DNA from: Methylobacterium sp. J-090
Lineage (GTDB): Bacteria; Pseudomonadota; Alphaproteobacteria; Rhizobiales; Beijerinckiaceae
DNA: 54,109 nucleotides
Direction of reading: 5' to 3'
Assembly (NCBI RefSeq): GCF_022829345.1
Contig: NZ_JAKSXV010000015.1
Span: forward strand, 1 to 54,109
In this document: piece by piece, positions 48,768 through 54,109 of the stretch
Position numbering within the stretch: the first letter of the stretch is position 1
How the letters are laid out: each line of letters begins with the position of its first letter
Made by a program: the position numbers and the translations under genes
The notes under the pieces: generated by a model
What the model saw: only the letters and a program-made list of their open reading frames with translations
Database searches by the model: none
What the model was told of the DNA's origin: nothing

Positions 48768-50459
48768 ATGAAGGAACGGAGCAGACGTCTCGGCCGCCTC
48801 AGCGCAGACGCTGTGCGGTTGCTGCGTCCCATCTGGCCGCTGGTCGCCGCATCCTCGGCCGTCGGGGCGGTGAGTGGCCTTGCGACGGCGGCCGTCCTGG
48901 CCAAGGTCAACGAGGCGATTCACGCCGCGGGAGAGCTGCCGCCGAGCTTCTTGCTGGCCTTCGTGAGCCTGGTCTTCATCGGCGTGGCGGGCGCCCTTGC
49001 TTCCGGCATCGGCAGCACGTTCGCCAGCGGCCGCATCAACGCCGCTCTGAACAAGGATCTGGCCGACCTGATCCTGACCGCTCCCATCGAACGTCTCGAG
49101 CAGCTCGGTCGACACCGGGCCATCGCGGCGTTGAACGCGGATGCCGGAACCCTGTCCATGGCCATCAACATGCTGTCGGGGCTGATCATCAACCTCGGCG
49201 TCACGGCGGGCTGCTTCGCCTACATGGTCTACCTGTCGCCATCACTCTTCGCGATCGCGGCCCTCGGATTCGCGATCGGCAGCTACGGCGAGAACGTTCT
49301 TCGCAAACGAGCCGTCGTCCACTACGGGACGCGCCGCACGCTCGCCGAGATCCTGCAGAAGCATTATCAGACCCTGACCGAAGGGTGCCGGGAACTTCGC
49401 ATCAACAAGGCGCGCCGGCTGCGCGTGCGGGACGAGTCCCTGGGCCCCTGCATCGAGGACCTGCGCCGCAATCGCCTGAAGACCGACACGCTTTTCGAAC
49501 TGTCGCATCTCATCAAGAAACTCGCCCTGTTCGTGACGATCGGAGCGATCCTCGCCTACAAGGTGACGGTCGGTGTCGACAACGCCGTCCTGTCCGGCTT
49601 CGTCCTGGTGTTGCTCTACGTGGAGATGCCGGTCACCCACATCATCGCCGGCTTGCCGGAATTCGGCAGGGCGCAGATCGCCTACGGCCACATCGCCGCC
49701 TTCTCGGCGGAGACCTCCCTGGACGAGCCCGACCTCCTCGAGCCGGCCGCCGCTCCCATGGACACCGGGATCGCGGCCATCACGCTCCGCGGCGTCAGCC
49801 ACACCTTTCCATCCGCCGACGGTAGGCCGGCCTTCACCCTCGGCCCCATCGACCTCACCATCCGGCGGGGCGAGATCCTGTTCATCGTCGGCGAGAACGG
49901 CTCGGGCAAGACCACCCTGATCAAGCTGATCCTCGGCCTCTACCCGCCGCAGGCCGGAACGGTGCTGCTCGACGGCGTGCCGGTCATTCCGGAGACGCGC
50001 GACGCCTATCGGCAGCACTTCTCGGCGGTGTTCTTCGACTACACCCTGTTCGACGATCTCGTCCTGCCCGCTGGTACCGGCCCGGAAGCGGGGGACGCCT
50101 ACCTCGAAAAGCTCGATCTCGCCCACAAGGTCACGATCCGCGACGGAGCGTTCTCGACCACGGACCTGTCGGCGGGACAGCGCAAGCGTCTCGCGCTGAT
50201 CCAGGCCTACCTGGAGGGGCGCCCGGTCCTCGTCCTCGACGAATGGGCCGCCGAGCAGGATCCGACCTTCCGGCGCCTGTTCTACGCGGACCTGCTGCCG
50301 GCCCTGAAGCGCGAGGGCCGGACGCTCGTCGTCGTCAGCCACGACGACCGCTACTTCGGCGCCGCCGACCGGGTGGTCCACTTGGACGACGGCCGGATGA
50401 CCGAGGCGCCGCGCGGGGCCCCGGTCCCGGCGGAGACCTCCTATTTCGGCAGCGCGTAG
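48768..50459 (+). CDS. Cyclic peptide/siderophore-type ABC exporter (PvdE/SyrD/YojI-like)
   Basis: Encodes 563 residues from ATG 48768 behind GGGGAG; an in-frame GTG at 48747 is an alternative. A membrane domain with about six helices (residues 1-330) is fused to an ATPase domain. Walker A is GENGSGKTTLIK, the signature motif LSAGQRKRLALI, Walker B VLVLDEWA with the usual catalytic Glu, and the H-loop VVSHDD. The domain order and the FFDYTLFDDLV region fit the cyclic-peptide export family. No peptide synthetase or precursor gene is visible next to it, so the cargo is unknown. Its 3' end overlaps the convergent next gene by 19 bases. Confidence 0.87.
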   Translation: MKERSRRLGRLSADAVRLLRPIWPLVAASSAVGAVSGLATAAVLAKVNEAIHAAGELPPSFLLAFVSLVFIGVAGALASGIGSTFASGRINAALNKDLADLILTAPIERLEQLGRHRAIAALNADAGTLSMAINMLSGLIINLGVTAGCFAYMVYLSPSLFAIAALGFAIGSYGENVLRKRAVVHYGTRRTLAEILQKHYQTLTEGCRELRINKARRLRVRDESLGPCIEDLRRNRLKTDTLFELSHLIKKLALFVTIGAILAYKVTVGVDNAVLSGFVLVLLYVEMPVTHIIAGLPEFGRAQIAYGHIAAFSAETSLDEPDLLEPAAAPMDTGIAAITLRGVSHTFPSADGRPAFTLGPIDLTIRRGEILFIVGENGSGKTTLIKLILGLYPPQAGTVLLDGVPVIPETRDAYRQHFSAVFFDYTLFDDLVLPAGTGPEAGDAYLEKLDLAHKVTIRDGAFSTTDLSAGQRKRLALIQAYLEGRPVLVLDEWAAEQDPTFRRLFYADLLPALKREGRTLVVVSHDDRYFGAADRVVHLDDGRMTEAPRGAPVPAETSYFGSA

Positions 50460-51157
50460 ATGTTCACGTCGAGCTTCTCGTCGGCCTTGTCGTTCAGGTC
50501 GGTGACGTATTCCTCGATGAACCGGTCCTGCACCACCACGTCCTTGGCATCGAGATAGGCGGTGAGCGTCTCGTAGGTCCCGTCGATCTCGTCGTAGGAG
50601 CCCCGGTGCGGGAAGCGCAGGGCCTTGCCGCTCGGGGTGGTGCCGAAGCGCAGGCCGTCGGTCTCGGCGGGCTTGGGGTCCGGCATCGCCGCGATGGGGA
50701 TCATCGCGTCGTACTGGAACCCGTCGTCGTCGGTCTTGGCGAAGACCGCCAGCGGCCGGCCCACGGGCGCGATGCCGGCCTTGGCGAGATCCGCCTCGAT
50801 GCGCTGGAACGCGGCCTTCAGGCTCGGCACCGCCTCTTCCCATTTGGCCCGGCCGGCGAGGATCGCGGCGGGCTTGGCCGGCAGGGACACGGTATCGACG
50901 TCGTTGGCGTCGCCGGGCGTCTCCACCAGGGTTTTTCGCGGTGAGGCCGTGGGGGTCGCGGCCGAGGCGGCGCCGGGCTGTATGGGAGCTGCGCCGGCCT
51001 GAGCCGGAACCGGCACGGTGGGCGTGCCCTGACCGGCCGGACCGGGCATCGTGGTGGTGGGCAGGGGCGTGGCCACGGCCGGCGGCACGGCTTCTTGAGC
51101 GTGGGCGAGGCCGGCGGCGAGGCATCCGGCGAGCAGCGTCAGGCGAAAGCGAATCAC
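50441..51157 (-). CDS. Secreted GyrI-like/effector-binding domain protein
   Basis: Encodes 238 residues from a GTG at 51157 with GGAG upstream. A signal peptide ([20 protein letters not shown]) is followed by a Pro/Ala/Thr-rich segment of about 60 residues. The C-terminal domain of about 150 residues resembles GyrI/AraC effector-binding domains ([50 protein letters not shown]). These normally bind small molecules in the cytoplasm, so an exported copy is unusual. It diverges from dapF. Function unknown. Confidence 0.8.
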   Translation of the reverse strand: MIRFRLTLLAGCLAAGLAHAQEAVPPAVATPLPTTTMPGPAGQGTPTVPVPAQAGAAPIQPGAASAATPTASPRKTLVETPGDANDVDTVSLPAKPAAILAGRAKWEEAVPSLKAAFQRIEADLAKAGIAPVGRPLAVFAKTDDDGFQYDAMIPIAAMPDPKPAETDGLRFGTTPSGKALRFPHRGSYDEIDGTYETLTAYLDAKDVVVQDRFIEEYVTDLNDKADEKLDVNIYALPK

Positions 51158-51384
51158 GGTGGCGCTCCGGAGGATCGCGGCCTCCTGGGGAAGCCGGGGC
51201 AGAGACGCAACGTAGTGACGAAGCCCGGCGCCTGCGAGGCACATCGCGTGTTCGCGCGCACGAACGTGACCGGGCGCGGCCCTTCTGCAACGCAGCCCCC
51301 CGGTGCGCCAACGTGCGCGGCCGGAGGCTTTCGCCTATATGCGGGGCCTTGGGCCCTTCCACCGCGACAGACACCCCGAGAGAC

Positions 51385-52272
51385 ATGAGCGCACTCGCCC
51401 ACCGACGCTTCCTGAAGATGAACGGTGCCGGCAACGCCATCGTGGTGCTGGACCTGCGCGGCTCTGACATCCGAGTCACGGCCGAGGAGGTTCGGGCCAT
51501 CGCGGCGCATCCGGCTTCCGCCTTCGACCAGCTCATGGTGATCCACGACGCGCGCACCCCCGGCACCGACGCGTCCTTACGCATCTACAACACCGACGGA
51601 TCGGAAGCCGGCGCCTGCGGCAACGGCACGCGCTGCGTCGCCTACGCCATGCTCGACGATCCCGCCATGGCGCGCCCGGCCGAGAGCGGGCGCCTCACCC
51701 TGGAGACCCGGGGCGGCCTCGTCGGCGTCAAGCGCATGGCCGAGCGCTCCTTCACCGTCGACATGGGCCGACCCAAGCTCAACTGGGACGAGATCCCGCT
51801 CGCCGAGCCGTTCCAGGACACGCGGCGCATCGAGCTCCAGATCGGCCCCATCGACGCGCCGATCCTGCATTCGCCGGCCGTGGTCAACATGGGCAACCCG
51901 CACGCGATCTTCTTCGTCGATCGCGATCCCGAGACCTACGACCTCGCCCGCATCGGCCCGATGCTGGAGAACCACCCGATCTTTCCCGACCGGGCCAACA
52001 TCTCGCTTGCCCGGGTGACGGGGCCGGACACCATCACCCTGCGGGTGTGGGAGCGGGGCGCCGGCCTGACGCTCGCCTGCGGCACCGCCGCCTGCGCCAC
52101 CATGGTGGCGGCCGCGCGCCTGCGCATGATCGGCCGGGGCGCCACCGTGCGCCTGCCCGGCGGCGACCTCGTCATCGAGTGGCGCGCCGACGACCACGTG
52201 CTCATGACCGGCCCGGTGGCGCTCGAATGGGACGGCACCTTCGATCCCGCCCTCTTCGCGGGCGCCGCCTGA
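51385..52272 (+). CDS. dapF: Diaminopimelate epimerase
   Basis: Encodes 295 residues from ATG 51385. It interconverts LL- and meso-diaminopimelate for lysine and peptidoglycan. The two catalytic cysteines are C78 ([20 protein letters not shown]) and C232 ([15 protein letters not shown]). The N-terminal [18 protein letters not shown] has MNGAGN where MHGLGND is common, so His is Asn here. The stop abuts the mtaB start, so the two form an operon. Confidence 0.95.
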   Translation: MSALAHRRFLKMNGAGNAIVVLDLRGSDIRVTAEEVRAIAAHPASAFDQLMVIHDARTPGTDASLRIYNTDGSEAGACGNGTRCVAYAMLDDPAMARPAESGRLTLETRGGLVGVKRMAERSFTVDMGRPKLNWDEIPLAEPFQDTRRIELQIGPIDAPILHSPAVVNMGNPHAIFFVDRDPETYDLARIGPMLENHPIFPDRANISLARVTGPDTITLRVWERGAGLTLACGTAACATMVAAARLRMIGRGATVRLPGGDLVIEWRADDHVLMTGPVALEWDGTFDPALFAGAA

Positions 52273-53559
52273 ATGGCGGTCGAGACCCTGACCTTCGGCT
52301 GCCGGCTCAACACCGTCGAGGCGGAGGTGATGCGCGGCCACGCCGAGCCCCATGCGGAGGGCGACCTCGTCATCGTCAACACCTGCGCGGTGACGGCCGA
52401 GGCCGGGCGCCAGGCCCGCAAGGCCATCCGCCGGCTCGCCCGCGACCGGCCGGCGGCGCGCATCGTCGTCACCGGCTGCGGCGCGCAGGTGGAGACCGAC
52501 CTCTACGCCGCCATGCCGGAGGTCGCCCGCCTCGTCGGCAACGACGCCAAGACGCGTGAAGAGACCTGGGCGCCCAAGACCTGGACACCCGAGACCTGGA
52601 CACCCGAGACCTGGGCGCCCGCCCTCGTCCCCCCGGACCGCGCGGCGGTGGACGACATCATGGCCGTGCGCACGGCCGCGCCGACCCGGATCGCCGCCGT
52701 CTCCGGGCACACCCGCGCCTTCGTGCCGGTGCAGAACGGCTGCGACCACCGCTGCACCTTCTGCGTCATCCCGTTCGGGCGCGGCAACTCGCGCTCCGTG
52801 GCCCTGGCCGACGTGGTCGATCAGGTCCGCCGCATCGTCGATCACGGCGGGCGCGAGGTGGTGCTCACGGGCGTCGATCTCACGGCCTACGGCCGGGATT
52901 TGTCGGATGTCGCGAGCCTGGGGTGGCTGGTCCAGGCGATCCTCGCGCGTGTGCCCGACCTCCCCCGCCTGCGCCTGTCCTCCATCGATTCCATCGAGGC
53001 CGACGACGCCCTGATGGAGGCCATCGCCGGCGCGGCGCGGCTGATGCCGCATCTCCACCTCTCGCTCCAGGCCGGCGACGACCTCGTCCTCAAGCGGATG
53101 AAACGCCGCCACGGCCGCGCCGACGCGATCCGGTTCTGCGCCGAAGTGCGCCGCCTGCGGCCGGAGGTGGTGTTCGGCGCCGACCTCATCGCGGGGTTTC
53201 CCACGGAAACGGAGGCGCAGTTCGCCCGCTCCCTCGACCTCGTGGCCGAATGCGGCCTGACCCATCTCCACGTGTTCCCGTACTCGCCCCGCCCCGGCAC
53301 CCCGGCCGCGCGGATGCCCATGGTGCCGGGGGATGTCGTGCGCGCGCGCGCCGCGCGGCTGCGGGCGGCGGGGGCGGCGGCCCTGGAAGCGCATCTCGCG
53401 GGCCAAGTCGGCCGCACCCACCGGGTGCTGACCGAGCGCGGCGGGATCGGGCGCACGGAGGGGTTCACGCCGGTGCGGCTGGCGGCGGACACCCCGGCGG
53501 GGGAGATGCGCGATGTCACCATCGCCGGCCATGACGGGAAAGTGTTGATCGCCGGGTGA
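52273..53559 (+). CDS. mtaB: tRNA threonylcarbamoyladenosine methylthiotransferase MtaB
   Basis: Encodes 428 residues. It adds the methylthio group to t6A37 in tRNA, giving ms2t6A. The N-terminal UPF0004 domain has three cysteines (TFGCRLNTVE, VNTCAVTAEA, VTGCGAQ) for one 4Fe-4S cluster. The radical SAM motif is GCDHRCTFCVIPFGRG for the second. Residues 97-116 are four copies of a five-residue unit (ETWAP, KTWTP, ETWTP, ETWAP) in the linker before the radical SAM domain. The start follows the dapF stop without a gap. Confidence 0.93.
   Translation: MAVETLTFGCRLNTVEAEVMRGHAEPHAEGDLVIVNTCAVTAEAGRQARKAIRRLARDRPAARIVVTGCGAQVETDLYAAMPEVARLVGNDAKTREETWAPKTWTPETWTPETWAPALVPPDRAAVDDIMAVRTAAPTRIAAVSGHTRAFVPVQNGCDHRCTFCVIPFGRGNSRSVALADVVDQVRRIVDHGGREVVLTGVDLTAYGRDLSDVASLGWLVQAILARVPDLPRLRLSSIDSIEADDALMEAIAGAARLMPHLHLSLQAGDDLVLKRMKRRHGRADAIRFCAEVRRLRPEVVFGADLIAGFPTETEAQFARSLDLVAECGLTHLHVFPYSPRPGTPAARMPMVPGDVVRARAARLRAAGAAALEAHLAGQVGRTHRVLTERGGIGRTEGFTPVRLAADTPAGEMRDVTIAGHDGKVLIAG
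52561..52620 (+). repeat. Four 15-bp tandem repeats inside mtaB
   Basis: Units GAGACCTGGGCGCCC, AAGACCTGGACACCC, GAGACCTGGACACCC and GAGACCTGGGCGCCC keep the mtaB frame and encode (E/K)TW(A/T)P. The copy number could vary by slippage without breaking the gene. Confidence 0.92.
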
Positions 53560-53724
53560 AGAGAACTTTCTTGCGCAGACGATCGGTTCACATATCGGCT
53601 CGCCAACGGATTTCGCAGGCCACGACGGGTCTGGGCATGACGCGACCGGGTTCTCTCCTGGGCGACCCGATTCACACCTGAACGCTCGCCGGCTTTTTCG
53701 AAAGCCTCACTCAGCCGACGTAGG

Positions 53725-53835
53725 GCACGACAGGCCCCCTCTCCTGAAAGGAGAGGGCTGGGGTGAGGTGTGGGACATCTCCGAAAAGGTCACACACCTC
53801 ACCCTGTCCCTCTCCTTCCAGGAGAGGGGACCCGA
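53725..53835. repeat. Long inverted intergenic repeat, family A copy 2
   Basis: GGCCCCCTCTCCTGAAAGGAGAGGG, then TGGGGTGAGGTGT, a spacer, CACCTCACCC and TCCCTCTCCTTCCAGGAGAGG. Order and spacing match 18342-18452. It lies in the 475-base gap after mtaB. The rest of that gap (53560-53724, 53836-54034) shows no gene apart from the signals before 54035. Confidence 0.75.
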
Positions 53836-53936
53836 GCATCCCGCGAGAGGTGTGAAGACGGTAGATCACAGAAGGGATTCCTCCGGCGCCCGCTCTATCC
53901 ACGTGCCCTCCGCCGCTGCCTAAACACCGAAATTTC

Positions 53937-53965
53937 TTGACAATATTCCTATTTCGTGGTTCAGT
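53937..53965 (+). promoter_or_regulatory. Candidate promoter near the right edge
   Basis: TTGACA (53937-53942), a 17-base AT-rich spacer and TTCAGT (53960-53965), about 70 bases before a candidate GTG start. The -35 is perfect, the -10 weak. Confidence 0.4.
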
Positions 53966-54034
53966 CCGGCCACTCGCCGCCCACACGGGAGGCCCCCCGG
54001 CGGACCGGGTCGGGGGGCTCGGGGGGAGGAGACG

Positions 54035-54109
54035 GTGCCCCGCGTCGATGGCCCGGTTTCGCCATCGCCCCGGGCCGCATCGGCGACGCAAGGTGCCCTG
54101 GACGGGGAG
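54035..54109 (+). CDS. Start of an unidentified gene (partial)
   Basis: GTG at 54035, seven bases downstream of GGGGGGAGGAG, opens 25 codons (VPRVDGPVSPSPRAASATQG onward) that run off the window without a stop. A promoter candidate lies upstream. The residues are low-complexity and give no family. Without the downstream sequence, the call rests on the ribosome-binding site and promoter only. Confidence 0.4.
   Translation, partial: MPRVDGPVSPSPRAASATQGALDGE

Overview
The window is about 54 kb of high-GC DNA from an alphaproteobacterium, most likely a member of the Rhizobiales and plausibly Methylobacteriaceae. The pointers are the str-S10-spc-alpha ribosomal gene order with rpsD absent from the alpha operon, the short LID-less adenylate kinase, the many GTG/TTG starts, the Wsp/Che3-like chemosensory cluster and the C/G-rich intergenic repeats. 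The genus is an inference; no 16S gene is present.

Region 1 (1-17.9 kb) is the ribosomal protein locus: the 3' end of tuf, then rpsJ-rplC-rplD-rplW-rplB-rpsS-rplV-rpsC-rplP-rpmC-rpsQ, a strong terminator, an antisense rtcB (RNA ligase), then rplN-rplX-rplE-rpsN-rpsH-rplF-rplR-rpsE-rpmD-rplO-secY-adk, and rpsM-rpsK-[MBL-fold hydrolase]-rpoA-rplQ. Two non-ribosomal genes therefore sit inside the conserved block: rtcB at the S10/spc junction and a metallo-beta-lactamase-fold hydrolase inside the alpha operon. Several structured leaders, internal stem-loops and a good promoter before rpsM suggest at least three transcription units.

Region 2 (17.9-30.3 kb) holds a small secreted protein, then a minus-strand chemosensory operon read in the order CheW, CheR-TPR, CheW, MCP, CheA with Hpt and receiver, CheB, a histidine kinase with two N-terminal receivers, and a receiver-PAS-kinase-receiver hybrid. 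The gene order is that of Wsp/alternative-function chemosensory systems, but there is no stand-alone CheY and no GGDEF output. The two kinases at the end are the likely output, so chemoreceptor signals would feed a second two-component system. A small PepSY-like periplasmic protein follows.

Region 3 (30.3-37.3 kb) is branched-chain amino acid synthesis. ilvI lies behind a promoter, a 16-residue leader peptide with a run Ile-Leu-Ile-Val, and an attenuator. ilvH is separated from ilvI by an antisense methyltransferase. A MazEF-type pair, a beta-class glutathione transferase, ilvC and a PPOX-family flavoprotein follow.

Region 4 (37.3-47.1 kb) holds a benzoylformate-decarboxylase-like ThDP enzyme, tam, trpS, an endonuclease III-like glycosylase and the glycine cleavage operon gcvT-gcvH-gcvP, preceded by a tandem glycine riboswitch.

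Region 5 (47.1-54.1 kb) holds a glyoxalase-like protein, ogt, a cyclic-peptide/siderophore-type ABC exporter preceded by an 18-bp palindrome, a secreted GyrI-like protein, dapF and mtaB (with a 15-bp tandem repeat in its coding sequence), and the start of a further gene at the right edge. At least two families of long, structured intergenic repeats are scattered through the window.
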